The notes beneath the pieces are model-generated. The model was not told where the DNA came from. It saw only the letters and a program-made list of their open reading frames with translations, and made no database searches. Shown in pieces: positions 17,249-26,752 of a stretch of DNA of 54,020 nucleotides. Location: positions 1 to 54,020 of the forward strand of contig JAIBDY010000011.1 in assembly GCA_024685995.1 (NCBI GenBank). Reading direction: 5' to 3'. This stretch comes from Piscirickettsiaceae bacterium (GTDB lineage: Bacteria; Pseudomonadota; Gammaproteobacteria; Nitrosococcales; Methylophagaceae). The translations under genes and the position numbers were made by a program. The stretch's first letter is position 1. Every line of letters starts with the position of its first letter.

Positions 17249-18265
17249 ATGTCTGATATTGGCAAATCGATTATCCAATTTCTTGTTGAAGAGCAGCGAA
17301 GCCACCCAGAATCGACCGGTTCCTTAACTGGCTTGATGACCGATATTGTCAGTGCCTGCAAGCAGATAGCGCACTTAGTGAATCGCAGTGGCATCATTGG
17401 TATTGGTGGTGCGGCAGAATCAGAAAACGTTCAAGGTGAAGTACAGAAAAAGCTGGATATTATTACCCATGATGTAATGGTCGATCATTTAAGTTGGACT
17501 GGTCATTTGGCGGCGATGGCATCAGAAGAAGTGGAAGAGATTATCCAAATTCCTGATGGCTTGCCGAGAGGTGACTATTTGATTACCTTTGACCCCTTAG
17601 ATGGCTCTTCTAATATTGATGTCAATATTTCGGTCGGGACGATTTTTTCTATTCTACGCTGTCCAACTGGGGTGACCACGCCGACAGTCGAGGACTTCAA
17701 ACAAGCGGGAACAGAGCAAGTTTGTGCAGGGTTTTGTGTGTATGGCCCAACGACGATGATGATTTTGACAACGGGTAATGGGGTGAATGGTTTTACCTTG
17801 GATCGCGATGTTGGCGAATTCATTTTAACCCACCCTAAAATGACCATTCCTGAAGACACGGCTGAATTTGCGATTAATATGTCGAACCAACGGTTTTGGG
17901 AACCACCCATACAACGCTATATTGACGAGTGTATGAAAGGCGTTGATGGCGGGCGTGAGAAAAACTTTAATATGCGTTGGGTCGCTTCGATGGTGGCTGA
18001 GGTTTACCGTGTGCTAACGCGTGGTGGTATTTTTATGTATCCCTTGGATACTAAGCCTTCGACTCAAGGGGGTAAATTAAGACTGATGTATGAGGCCAGT
18101 CCGATGAGTTTTATCGTCGAGCAGGCGGGTGGTGTCAGCTCGACGGGTCGGCAACGGATCATGGCAATAAAACCGGAAGGTGTGCATCAACGGGTACCGG
18201 TTATACTGGGATCTAAAAATGAAGTGGCGCGGGTGGTGTCCTATCATCAAGACATGGATAAGTAA
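17249..18265 (+). CDS. fbp: Class I fructose-1,6-bisphosphatase
   Basis: A 338-residue sugar phosphatase converting fructose-1,6-bisphosphate to fructose-6-phosphate. The metal-binding signature FDPLDGSSNIDVN lies near residue 110-122, preceded by ASEEVEEI near 91. GGIFMYPLD near 259 and KLRLMYEASPMSFIVEQAGG near 274-293 form the substrate site. Length and motifs are those of the class I family. AAAGGCGGC precedes the ATG. In a ribulose-monophosphate methylotroph the enzyme can support hexulose-phosphate regeneration or gluconeogenesis; that reading depends on the fhc context and is inference. Confidence 0.97.
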   Translation: MSDIGKSIIQFLVEEQRSHPESTGSLTGLMTDIVSACKQIAHLVNRSGIIGIGGAAESENVQGEVQKKLDIITHDVMVDHLSWTGHLAAMASEEVEEIIQIPDGLPRGDYLITFDPLDGSSNIDVNISVGTIFSILRCPTGVTTPTVEDFKQAGTEQVCAGFCVYGPTTMMILTTGNGVNGFTLDRDVGEFILTHPKMTIPEDTAEFAINMSNQRFWEPPIQRYIDECMKGVDGGREKNFNMRWVASMVAEVYRVLTRGGIFMYPLDTKPSTQGGKLRLMYEASPMSFIVEQAGGVSSTGRQRIMAIKPEGVHQRVPVILGSKNEVARVVSYHQDMDK

Positions 18266-18339
18266 TGCTATTGTTGATCCATAGCAAACAGGAGTAGCAT
18301 AATTTTAGTATCGCAAGCTTAATCTATTAGGGGTTGCCG

Positions 18340-18573
18340 ATGAAAAAATTAAAAAATGAAAAGGAACTGGTCAAAAAAGCGATTATAGCGGGTGTAAAAT
18401 ACGGTGAGGAACGTGGTGTTGTTGAGTTTGAGCCGACCGATTCAGCCAAAGAAAAAATCGAGTATATATACCGTCTACTTGTTCACGATAAGGTGATACA
18501 GGCGCTGCCTGAAGATCAAGTGTCACAACAATCTATGCAGCATAAACTCGCTATTTGGGCTTCAAAGCTATAG
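18340..18573 (+). CDS. DUF5062-family small protein
   Basis: A 77-residue cytoplasmic protein beginning MKKLKNEKELVKKAIIAGVKYGEERG, resembling small marine gammaproteobacterial DUF5062 proteins. The start is set at ATG 18340 because AGGGG lies five to six bases before it, rather than at a TTG at 18334. The chain is helical and charged, with no cysteine and no membrane segment. The gene lies 74 bases after fbp and 24 bases before the RND gene, so it could be co-transcribed with either. Function unknown. Confidence 0.7.
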   Translation: MKKLKNEKELVKKAIIAGVKYGEERGVVEFEPTDSAKEKIEYIYRLLVHDKVIQALPEDQVSQQSMQHKLAIWASKL

Positions 18574-18597
18574 CGGCGTACCAAAGCATAGTGATCA

Positions 18598-21099
18598 ATG
18601 AGACAGTCTCTAGCATTCGTTTATGAGCGCTATTTGCTTATAAAGCCGGTCTTCAGCTTGTGCTTTATTCTGTTACTGACAGCTATTGCAACATGGTATA
18701 TCCAAGATTTTAAGCTGGATATTTCTGCCGATTCTCTCGTTCTTGAGCATGATCAAGACTTACATTATTACCGTTCAATCAACGCCCGCTATGGATCAGA
18801 TGATTATCTGATTATTACGTATACGCCTAAAGCGGATTTGTTTTCTCGTCAGAATTTGGATGATATCGCCGTGCTAAGGACCCGCTTGCTGGAGATTGAG
18901 CGGGTCGTGTCGGTGATTAGCATTCTTGACGTTCCATTGATCGCGAGTCCAGCGATGACATTGCAGGATCTACAACAGCGCACTCGGCAATTACGTGATG
19001 CTGATACCGACCTTGCATTGGCTCAAAAAGAACTGCGTAATAGCCCTTTGTACCGAAATAGGTTGGTCGGAGAGGATGGTAATACTACGGCGTTACAAGT
19101 TAACTTTGAACGCGATCAAACATATATTGATTTACGAACCCAACGCGATGCATTGCGCGAGAAACAGCTGGAATCTCATTTAACGCCAGCGGAATTGGTC
19201 GAGCTGGAAGATCTTAGCCGACAGTTTAAGCATCATAGCTCGGCATTGATGGCGCAAGAAGCAAAGGATATCGCTGCGATTAGACAAATATTGGACATGC
19301 ACCGGGGTTTTGCTGAAATACACCTTGGTGGTGTGCCGATGATTGTGGCAGATATGATGGATTTTGTACGCCATGATTTGCGGGTGTTTAGTCTTGCTGT
19401 GATGGCTATTCTGATTGGTATCTTGGCGGTGATTTTTGGCCGGCCTCGTTGGGTCGTTCTCCCCTTGCTATTGGCATCGGTCACCAGTGTGATGACGATC
19501 GGGTTATTGGGTTTTTTGGAATGGCGCATTACGGTGGTATCGTCGAATTTTTTAGCGTTATTACTTATTTTTGCCTTGTCGTTGACGATCCACCTGATTG
19601 TGCGTTATCGAGAATTACAGACATTACACCCCGAGTCTGATCAATTAACCCTACTGAAAGAAACGGTGCGAAGTAAGGTCATCCCTTGTCTTTATACAGT
19701 CATAACGACAATGGTTGCCTTTGGTTCACTAGTCGTGAGTGGTATTCGCCCAGTGATTGATTTTGGCTGGATCATGGTGATTGGCTTAAGTTTGGCTTTT
19801 ATCCTGACCTTCACCTTATTTCCCGCTATTCTGATGCTGATGAAGCCTGGTTATCTGTCGTCACCAAAGCGTGATGTGACGGGAGCAATTACGGGTTTTT
19901 TTGCTGATATTAATGCACGCTTCGGTGGCACCATATTATTACTGACATTGGTTGCGATGATATTGGGCAGTATAGGGATATCGAGATTATCTGTCGAAAA
20001 TCGCTTCATTGATTATTTCAAAGAATCGACAGAAATTTTTCAAGGGATGTATTTGATTGATCAGAAACTGGGTGGCACAACCCCTTTAGATATCATTATT
20101 GATGCGCCTGCAGATTTTATGAGCGATGCGTTGGCGTTTGAAGCCTTAGAGGAAGATGAAGATTTTGAATTGGAGGGCGAGCAAGGTTTTACGGCCAGCA
20201 GCTATTGGTTTAATCGTTATCAACTCGACACGATTAAAGCGGTTCATCAATACCTTGATGCATTAGCCGAAACCGGTAAAGTGTTATCACTGTCCACTAG
20301 TATGGATGTGTTAAAGCAGTTGAATGAGGGTGAGGTCATGGATGATTTCTTTATGTCTATTTTGTATAAGCGGCTACCGGAAGATATCAAACAAAGCATG
20401 ATACGGCCGTACCTTTCTGAAGATGGGAATCAGCTACGCTTTTCGGTTAGGGTGTTTGAGTCAGATAAGGGATTAAAGCGTCAGGCTTTATTGGAAAAAA
20501 TACAAACAGAGCTGACCGAAGAACTGGGGTTTGCACAGGAACAAGTGCGTTTAACGGGCATGTTAGTGTTGTTTAATAATATGCTTCAGAGCTTATATCG
20601 CTCACAGATTTTGACGCTAGGGGTTGTTTTTCTGGCAATCTTCTTCATGTTCACCTTGCTATTTCGATCACTTAAGCTCGCCTTGATCGCGATTATCCCC
20701 AATTTAGTTGCCGGTATCTCAGTATTAGGCTTGATGGGAGGAATAGGTATCCCGTTAGACATGATGACGATCACGATTACTGCCATTAGTGTCGGCATTG
20801 CGGTGGACAATACGATTCACTATATGCACCGACTACGTACTGAGCTGTCAAAAGATTGGGACTACCCTGCAGCGTTAAGACGCTCTCATGGCAGCATCGG
20901 TCGAGCGATGTATTACACTACGATCACCATCACGATAGGTTTTTCTATTTTGGCGTTATCGGACTTTGTGCCGACGATTTATTTTGGTGTGTTAACCGCC
21001 TTTGCAATGTTGACTGCTTTGTTGGCCGACCTTACGGTGTTGCCAATTTTATTGGGAAAATTGAAACCATACGGTCAACAAGCCTCGGCTGAAAGTTAA
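18598..21099 (+). CDS. RND-superfamily (MMPL/SSD-type) exporter
   Basis: An 833-residue inner-membrane protein of the RND superfamily predicted exporters. A membrane helix near 15-32 is followed by a periplasmic domain (about 35-255). A helix bundle follows (about 258-420: LAVMAILIGILAVIFG, SSNFLALLLIFALSLTIHL, VITTMVAFGSLVVSG), then a second periplasmic domain (about 450-680) and a second bundle (about 685-825). GIAVDNTIHYMHRL near 738-751 is the conserved TM4 motif with the proton-relay Asp. The second loop has a strongly acidic insert (EEDEDFELEGEQG, about 518-530). Substrates of this subfamily include lipids and hopanoids, but none can be assigned here. No membrane-fusion or outer-membrane partner gene is adjacent. 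Confidence 0.88.
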   Translation: MRQSLAFVYERYLLIKPVFSLCFILLLTAIATWYIQDFKLDISADSLVLEHDQDLHYYRSINARYGSDDYLIITYTPKADLFSRQNLDDIAVLRTRLLEIERVVSVISILDVPLIASPAMTLQDLQQRTRQLRDADTDLALAQKELRNSPLYRNRLVGEDGNTTALQVNFERDQTYIDLRTQRDALREKQLESHLTPAELVELEDLSRQFKHHSSALMAQEAKDIAAIRQILDMHRGFAEIHLGGVPMIVADMMDFVRHDLRVFSLAVMAILIGILAVIFGRPRWVVLPLLLASVTSVMTIGLLGFLEWRITVVSSNFLALLLIFALSLTIHLIVRYRELQTLHPESDQLTLLKETVRSKVIPCLYTVITTMVAFGSLVVSGIRPVIDFGWIMVIGLSLAFILTFTLFPAILMLMKPGYLSSPKRDVTGAITGFFADINARFGGTILLLTLVAMILGSIGISRLSVENRFIDYFKESTEIFQGMYLIDQKLGGTTPLDIIIDAPADFMSDALAFEALEEDEDFELEGEQGFTASSYWFNRYQLDTIKAVHQYLDALAETGKVLSLSTSMDVLKQLNEGEVMDDFFMSILYKRLPEDIKQSMIRPYLSEDGNQLRFSVRVFESDKGLKRQALLEKIQTELTEELGFAQEQVRLTGMLVLFNNMLQSLYRSQILTLGVVFLAIFFMFTLLFRSLKLALIAIIPNLVAGISVLGLMGGIGIPLDMMTITITAISVGIAVDNTIHYMHRLRTELSKDWDYPAALRRSHGSIGRAMYYTTITITIGFSILALSDFVPTIYFGVLTAFAMLTALLADLTVLPILLGKLKPYGQQASAES

Positions 21100-21146
21100 T
21101 ATTGGGGCGTAAAACACGATGCAGAGACAGTGTTAGATGTAAGCAT

Positions 21147-22304
21147 TCACTTCTGTTTTGTTGTTAATATACTTTCATTTTCAAACGAAGTTGTTAGTTT
21201 TTCTACGGCGGCCAACGCAGCTTGTAAGGCGCCCTCAAGGTAACCACCACCCGAATTGGCCGACTCGCTGCCAGCAAACAATAAGTGGCCATGCCAGAGA
21301 TCGTGAGCACTGGCTGGCAAACCATAAAGTGGGTGCTGATTGGCGCCGAATTGGTCTGCTTCGGTCGCGGTATAGTTTTCTTCTGACCAATCGATCAAAA
21401 AGGCATCGACTGGTTTACCGGCTTGCTCCCCAAAGAGGCCGGCAAGTTGGTTTAGTGTGACTTGAATGAGGGTGTCTCGGCCGGCGGTTTTACGCGCAGT
21501 AGCATTGATGCCGACAAAACCAAATAGCGCTGGTTTGCCTTCTAAGGCACTCGCATCATGGATTTCAACTAAGGGGCCTGTTTGACTACTCGCAGAGCCA
21601 GATAGGCCTTGTTGACGCCAAAACGCGCTGTCATAGACCGCGACAAACTTGGCATGAGCTGCCATCCAGGTCAGGGTGTTTTGGCAGTGCTTGATGAGAT
21701 TGTCTGGTAACGCTGGGGAAAACTGGATTGTCTTTGCAAGCAGTCTCGGTGGTAGCGCTAATACAAGGTGCTGTGTGGTGACGTTCATGCTGTTATTAGG
21801 CGTGTTGAGTGTGACCGTGATATCGCCATTGGCTCCATAAGTGACAGCGGTGGCTTGATGGTTGAGTTGAACTGTTTGCGCTGGTAATTGTTGTGTTAGC
21901 GCTTCGATTAAGCTACGCATACCGCCTGAAAGGCGCATCGATATCGGACTGCTGGCCATTCCTAATTCATGGCGTTGCGGGGGTATACCTCGACCACGGT
22001 CAAACAGGTGAGCGCCAGTCTGATGTTGTGGAAATGCTGTTAGGTTTAAGTCTTGAATCAATTGCGTGATATGTGGATGCATGTCGGGCCAGAACCAAGA
22101 AGGGCCAAGATCATATCGTTCTGTTTGTGAGTTGCTACCTTGTGCAGGTTGTGATGATGGTAGGGAGACAATACGGCCGCCTAAGCGATCTCGTGCTTCA
22201 TAAATGATCGATGGGATGCCTTGTTGGTGTAAGAGGTAGGCTGTATAAAGACCACTCAGACCGCCGCCAATAATGACGACTGGGGTATTAATATTTGTTG
22301 TCAT
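21147..22304 (-). CDS. FAD-dependent amine oxidase-family protein
   Basis: A 385-residue flavoprotein of the monoamine oxidase/phytoene desaturase-like class. The start is set at ATG 22304 (MTTNINTPVVIIGGGLSG), because the longer frame from 22355 would be encoded by the upstream gene's last codons. The dinucleotide-binding fold GGGLSGLYTAYLL (about 13-25) continues with YEARDRLGGR (about 35-44). The C-terminal FAD motif is LFAGSESANSGGGYLEGAL (about 345-363). LSGGMRSLIEALTQQL matches the substrate-domain start of amine oxidases. It lies 13 bases from the SDR gene and is probably co-transcribed. The substrate is unknown; an oxidation of an amine or alcohol pair is possible. Confidence 0.87.
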   Translation of the reverse strand: MTTNINTPVVIIGGGLSGLYTAYLLHQQGIPSIIYEARDRLGGRIVSLPSSQPAQGSNSQTERYDLGPSWFWPDMHPHITQLIQDLNLTAFPQHQTGAHLFDRGRGIPPQRHELGMASSPISMRLSGGMRSLIEALTQQLPAQTVQLNHQATAVTYGANGDITVTLNTPNNSMNVTTQHLVLALPPRLLAKTIQFSPALPDNLIKHCQNTLTWMAAHAKFVAVYDSAFWRQQGLSGSASSQTGPLVEIHDASALEGKPALFGFVGINATARKTAGRDTLIQVTLNQLAGLFGEQAGKPVDAFLIDWSEENYTATEADQFGANQHPLYGLPASAHDLWHGHLLFAGSESANSGGGYLEGALQAALAAVEKLTTSFENESILTTKQK

Positions 22305-22317
22305 GATGTTACTTATT

Positions 22318-22977
22318 TTAGAAAGATTCGGATTGGGGGCGGATATCGATTTCATGTGTCCAGGTTGAGGGGGCTTGATGTGCTAAATTCCAATAGAGAT
22401 CGGCCAGATCGTCACATTGCAAACAGTTTGCAGACTTGATGCTTGGGAAGCGCTTTCGGCTCAATTCTGACCAAATAATGCCATCAAGAATAGGGTGAAT
22501 AATGTGGATGCCTTGTGGTTGAAATTCTCTGGCTAGCGATTGCGCGAGACCACGCAGGGCAAACTTTGCAGAACTGAATGGACCAAAACCTGCGCTGCCA
22601 CGGGTACTGGCTGTGGCACCCGTCAGAATGATGGTGCCAGCCTGTTGTTGTTGCATTGATGGTAGAACAGCTTGGCTAACATTGATGGCGGAGAGAACTG
22701 TGCTGCGCCAGGCTCGCTCGAAGTCGCTGGCTTGGAGGTCAAGAAATTTACCGCGAACTAATTCAGCGACATTGTGGATAACAATGCCAGGGACGCCATG
22801 CTGTTCGATGATCTTGTTGATGACGTTACGTGTTTGGTCTGGGCTTGTTAGATCGGCTTGCATATCACCCGATGTGCGGGCGATGCCGATGACTTGGTAG
22901 CCACCGCGTGCAAAACGGTGTTTAAGGGCTTCTCCAAAGCCGGGCCCATAACCGGTGATGATAACAGGTGGTTTCAT
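22318..22977 (-). CDS. Short-chain dehydrogenase/reductase
   Basis: A 219-residue SDR-fold oxidoreductase. The nucleotide loop ITGYGPGFGEALKHRF (about 7-22) departs from the usual TGxxxGIG by having GPGFG. The NNAG-like position is HNVAE near 68. The catalytic region has ILTGATAS (about 115) followed by FSSAKFALRGLAQSLA near 133-148, where the usual Tyr-x3-Lys has Phe in place of tyrosine (FSSAK). That replacement argues against classic SDR catalysis or for an altered mechanism. It is upstream of the amine-oxidase gene on the same strand. Confidence 0.85.
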   Translation of the reverse strand: MKPPVIITGYGPGFGEALKHRFARGGYQVIGIARTSGDMQADLTSPDQTRNVINKIIEQHGVPGIVIHNVAELVRGKFLDLQASDFERAWRSTVLSAINVSQAVLPSMQQQQAGTIILTGATASTRGSAGFGPFSSAKFALRGLAQSLAREFQPQGIHIIHPILDGIIWSELSRKRFPSIKSANCLQCDDLADLYWNLAHQAPSTWTHEIDIRPQSESF

Positions 22978-23008
22978 GGTTATACCTTTATTTAGCTAGT
23001 GATGTCGT

Positions 23009-23530
23009 TTAGTCCGGTACGCTGATAGTGAGTATTTTACCGTGTTGTGTCATTTTTAAATGTTTTAAAAACGACATGCCGAGTAGGACGGCATCAAATT
23101 GCATGCCTTGACTAATGCTGGCGGGGACATGGTGCATTTCTATATCGCCGAGGGAAATACTATCAAGTGTGGTCATAAATGACGTACTGGTGCCATTTGC
23201 AGTGATGGTGTTGTGTGCACTGCCTTTTTTTAAATTCAACCTGTTGGCCAAGTGTTCAGGAATCGCGACATAGGTTGCACCGGTATCGAGTAAAAACTCG
23301 ACATTTTGATGATTAATCTGGCCGGTCGCGACATAGTGTCCCTGTCGGTTCTGTCTTAGAGTGATTTCCCGTTTGCCATTATCATTGATCTGGATAGCGA
23401 TGGTTTGATTGGGGTTGTTGATTTTTTCTAATACATCGTCAAAGAAGAAACTAGCAATAACTAGCAGCCCAACCCAGATCAATACCATGGTGAAAGTGTT
23501 CAATGTCGGTGGGTTTTGTTGTTTATCCAT
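23009..23530 (-). CDS. Retropepsin-like aspartic protease (TIGR02281-type)
   Basis: A 173-residue protein with an N-terminal membrane anchor (FTMVLIWVGLLVIASFFF, about residues 13-30) and a periplasmic aspartic-protease domain. The active-site signature FLLDTGATYVAIPEHLA lies near 79-95, and the later hydrophobic motif AVLLGMSFLKHL near 147-158 is typical of this clan. Single-domain members act as dimers. Physiological substrates in proteobacteria are poorly known. The gene stands alone, with a 209-base spacer to the helicase gene. Confidence 0.86.
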   Translation of the reverse strand: MDKQQNPPTLNTFTMVLIWVGLLVIASFFFDDVLEKINNPNQTIAIQINDNGKREITLRQNRQGHYVATGQINHQNVEFLLDTGATYVAIPEHLANRLNLKKGSAHNTITANGTSTSFMTTLDSISLGDIEMHHVPASISQGMQFDAVLLGMSFLKHLKMTQHGKILTISVPD

Positions 23531-23739
23531 AGTGATATGACAGATTTAGTAGAGCGTATGTTGCATATTATCGTGCCGTGTTTCAACAGGCTTTGCAATG
23601 GCATGACTCAGGGCGCTATTGAACAGCGTCTTAACGGTAGCTTGCATAGTATCGCCACTAGCGTTGATGGCCTTTTCTTTCACAGTCTTGTTTTTGAAGG
23701 GCTATCCAGACATGGCGAGCCCTTGTGTTTGTCTATCGG

Positions 23740-25062
23740 CTAATGCGTTGTAGCTGAGGGGCTAGGTTTTCTACGTCTACGAGGGCGGTTTGGTTTTTTG
23801 GCGGGGTCCGACGATGCTACTCTTGCTTGATTTCTTGGCTTGTTAGCCGCGCCGTTTGGCACTCTTTTTTTATGTCTGCTCGGGCGCTTGCTTAAATTAG
23901 ATTCAGGGAGATCATGAACGGGCTCAAAACCTGCAATGATCCGACGTTCGATAAGTTCACCCGTCAAGCGTTCGATATCCGATAAATAGTCAAACTCATC
24001 GGCACAAACTAGAGAGATAGCGTGGCCTGTGGCACTGGCTCGCCCAGTACGACCAATGCGGTGGACATAATCTTCGGGGATATTGGGTAAGTCAAAGTTG
24101 ATTACATAGGGCAATTGATCGATATCGATACCGCGAGCGGCAATATCGGTGGCGACCAGCACTTGAATCGTATTGTCTTTGAAATTTGCTAGTGCTTTCG
24201 TTCGCGCGCCTTGGCTTTTATTACCATGAATGGCTGCCGCTTTTAGGCCGGTGGCTTCAAGTTGTTTAACCAGCTTATTGGCGCCATGTTTGGTGCGAGA
24301 AAAGACTAACACTTGATGCCATTGATTATCATTTATAAGGTGGCAGAGTAGGGAAGACTTTTGCTTTTTATCGACAGGACAAAGCCACTGCTCGACCGAT
24401 TTCACGGTGGTGTTTCGTGGGCTGACAGAGATTTCGACAGGGCTGTTGACAAGGCCTTTGGCTAATTGGCGAATTTCGTTAGAAAAAGTGGCAGAAAACA
24501 TGAGGTTTTGGCGTTTGGGTGGTAGTAGTTTTAAGATTTTCTTTATGTCGTTGATAAAGCCCATGTCCAACATCCGATCGGCTTCATCAAGGACTAGGAT
24601 TTCGAGTTGGCTGAAACGCACGGCATTTTGGTTATATAAATCCAATAGACGGCCTGGGGTAGCAACCAAAATATCGACTCCGCGACGGAGCTTCATCATT
24701 TGTGGGTTGATTTTGACACCGCCAAAGACCACTGCTGACTTTAAGGGTAAAAATCGACCATAATTGGTGACGCTCTCATGAACCTGTGCTGCCAATTCTC
24801 GTGTCGGCGTCAGCACTAATGCGCGAGCTTGGTTGACTGATGCAGGTTGGCCTTGTGATAGCCGAGCAAGCAATGGCAAGGTAAAGCCTGCGGTTTTACC
24901 GGTACCGGTTTGGGCCGCTGCCATGACATCATGACCTTCTATGATCGCGGGGATAGCTTGGGCCTGAATGGGTGTCGGTGTGTCATAACCTTGTTGGGTG
25001 ACAGCTTTCAAGATGGGGTCTGGCAAGCCGAGGTCGGTAAAATGCATAGCGTTAACGCTCAT
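23740..25062 (-). CDS. rhlE: DEAD-box ATP-dependent RNA helicase (RhlE-like)
   Basis: A 440-residue DEAD-box helicase that remodels RNA duplexes. Motifs in order: Q motif ([14 protein letters not shown], about 25-38), Walker [13 protein letters not shown] (about 49-60), [21 protein letters not shown] ([13 protein letters not shown], about 155), SAT, and HRIGRTGRA (about 337). The tail is basic and Pro/Arg/Lys-rich ([15 protein letters not shown]), as in RhlE/cold-shock helicases. The start could also be the ATG at 25047 (MHFTDLGL). The exact paralogue (RhlE versus SrmB or DbpA) is assigned from motif pattern and tail only. Confidence 0.92.
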   Translation of the reverse strand: MSVNAMHFTDLGLPDPILKAVTQQGYDTPTPIQAQAIPAIIEGHDVMAAAQTGTGKTAGFTLPLLARLSQGQPASVNQARALVLTPTRELAAQVHESVTNYGRFLPLKSAVVFGGVKINPQMMKLRRGVDILVATPGRLLDLYNQNAVRFSQLEILVLDEADRMLDMGFINDIKKILKLLPPKRQNLMFSATFSNEIRQLAKGLVNSPVEISVSPRNTTVKSVEQWLCPVDKKQKSSLLCHLINDNQWHQVLVFSRTKHGANKLVKQLEATGLKAAAIHGNKSQGARTKALANFKDNTIQVLVATDIAARGIDIDQLPYVINFDLPNIPEDYVHRIGRTGRASATGHAISLVCADEFDYLSDIERLTGELIERRIIAGFEPVHDLPESNLSKRPSRHKKRVPNGAANKPRNQARVASSDPAKKPNRPRRRRKPSPSATTH

Positions 25063-25178
25063 TAAAGGTCGAGATAAGAAGGTTAGCTAGCTTACAGGGT
25101 ATTGGGGAGAGGAGCTATCAAATTCTCCGCGCTGTTATGTTAATTTCATGTTATTAATCAGCTTGTAAAGGGAAGAAT

Positions 25179-26099
25179 ATGTTTAAAAAGCAAATATCAG
25201 GGTTGGTGTTATGCTTGCTGTTATCGTATACCGCGATGGCAGAGGCGCAATGTCAAAAAGACCGAGTTCAATTACAAGTGTTAGGCTCGGGCGGCCCAGA
25301 GTTGGATGATGGCCGGGCGTCAAGCAGTTATCTCGTGTGGTTAGATAATAAAGCGTTGGCCTTAGTCGATATGGGCCCAGGCGCGAGTGTCAATTTTGGG
25401 CGTGTAGCGGCGCGCTTGGAAGACCTGAAAGTGATGATGTTGACCCATCTTCATGTCGATCATAGTGCCGATTTACCCGCATTTGTTAAAGGTGCATTTT
25501 TTTCTCAGCGTCAAAACGATCTGACGTTATTGGGGCCAGAGGGTAATGATTTGATGCCATCAACAGATCAGTTCGTTTCGCGTTTGTTTGGCAGGGAAGG
25601 GGCGTTCTCTTATTTATCCAATTACGTTGATCCACAGCAAAACAGCGCATTTAAGTTGAAAACCAAAAGCGTGACTTTATCTTCAAAAGAGATCTCGTAC
25701 TATCCGATTGGTAAAGACATGATATCAAGCGCGATTCCAGTTCATCATGGCCCTATTGCTGCCGTTGCTTGGCGACTAGACATGGCAGGATGTGCCATTA
25801 CCTTTTCGGGCGATATGAATAATGAATATCAAACCCTTGAAAAACTGGCCTTAAACAGTGACATCTTGGTGATGCATAATGCAGTGCCAGAATCGGCAAC
25901 CGGTGCGGCGGCACATTTACATATGACGCCGTCAAAGATCGGTTATATCGCTGAACAGGCAAAAGTCAAACAACTTGTGATTTCACACCGTATGACCCGC
26001 ACGCTTCATAATGAAAGCAATACACGTCGACAGATTAAGCAATCTTATCGAGGCCCGGTATCTTTTGCCAATGATTTAGATCGTTTTACGCCTTTTTAA
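25179..26099 (+). CDS. Secreted metallo-beta-lactamase-fold hydrolase
   Basis: A 306-residue protein with a Sec signal peptide (MFKKQISGLVLCLLLSYTAMAEA, cleavage about residue 23). A metallo-beta-lactamase fold follows with the zinc motif THLHVDHSADLP near residues 89-100. Additional ligands are expected in PVHHGPIAAVAW near 187 and in FSGDMNNEY near 209. The closing ISHRMTR near 267 fits the RNase Z/PhnP-like hydrolase type. The periplasmic location argues against an RNase Z role. AAGGGAAG precedes the ATG. The last 14 bases overlap the convergent phnA-like gene. Substrate unknown. Confidence 0.86.
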   Translation: MFKKQISGLVLCLLLSYTAMAEAQCQKDRVQLQVLGSGGPELDDGRASSSYLVWLDNKALALVDMGPGASVNFGRVAARLEDLKVMMLTHLHVDHSADLPAFVKGAFFSQRQNDLTLLGPEGNDLMPSTDQFVSRLFGREGAFSYLSNYVDPQQNSAFKLKTKSVTLSSKEISYYPIGKDMISSAIPVHHGPIAAVAWRLDMAGCAITFSGDMNNEYQTLEKLALNSDILVMHNAVPESATGAAAHLHMTPSKIGYIAEQAKVKQLVISHRMTRTLHNESNTRRQIKQSYRGPVSFANDLDRFTPF

Positions 26100-26661
26100 G
26101 GAATTCGCTAAGTAAGACAATTCGAGTGCCATTGACCTTACCTTCAATCTGTTCAGGGTTGTCGGTAAGGCTGATGTTCTTCACCGTGGTACCGCGTTTG
26201 GCAGTGAAGTTCGCCCCTTTGACGACGAGATCTTTAATAAGTGTGACGGTGTCGCCTGCTGATAATGTGGTGCCATTACTGTCTTTGCATTCGACGGCAT
26301 TATCATCGGTCACGATCAAACCTTGTTTGGCCCAAGCAAGCGTCTCATCATCTAGGTAGATCATGTCTAATAATGCAGGCGCCCAATTGGTATTTGATAG
26401 AGTATGGAGCTGGCGGTAAGCGAGCACTTGTACCGCTGGCACAGGGCTCCACATACAGTCATTTAGACAGCGCCAATGGTTTTCATCGATATCAATATCA
26501 CCATCGAGCTGCTGTTGGCATGTCGTGCAGACTAAGACAGTTTGATCCTCCGTTGTCATATCCTGTGCCCCCGATACGACATAAACGTCTAAATCATGCG
26601 TGTTGCCACACAGTTCGCATTTGCCTTCGCTGCGGGTGATGAGTCTTGGTTTGATATCCAT
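26086..26661 (-). CDS. PhnA-domain (YjdM-type) zinc-ribbon protein
   Basis: A 191-residue cytoplasmic protein. The N-terminal zinc ribbon has CELCGN (about 15-20) and CTTCQQ (about 46-51). The C-terminal PhnA/YjdM domain (about 118-190) contains ECKDSNGTTLSAGDTVTLIKDL, FTAKRGTTVKNI and the late IEGKVNGTRIVLLSEFLKK. Despite its name the domain is not shown to act on phosphonates. Length fits the two-domain PhnA proteins. Convergent overlap with the metallo-hydrolase gene is 14 bases. Confidence 0.9.
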   Translation of the reverse strand: MDIKPRLITRSEGKCELCGNTHDLDVYVVSGAQDMTTEDQTVLVCTTCQQQLDGDIDIDENHWRCLNDCMWSPVPAVQVLAYRQLHTLSNTNWAPALLDMIYLDDETLAWAKQGLIVTDDNAVECKDSNGTTLSAGDTVTLIKDLVVKGANFTAKRGTTVKNISLTDNPEQIEGKVNGTRIVLLSEFLKKA

Positions 26662-26752
26662 TTTTGAGGCGGCCTATGTTGATTTGGGCGAGGTATTATC
26701 TCATAGTTAAGCCGGTGCTATGATGGGCGCTTGATATAGAGGGTAGAAGTGA

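Noticed and set aside
23516-23743. 75-residue plus-strand frame and a 45-residue minus-strand frame (23546-23683, GTG start) in the gap between the protease and helicase genes
   Set aside because: The first overlaps the start of the protease gene and neither has a ribosome site or recognisable pattern; left as non-coding spacer.
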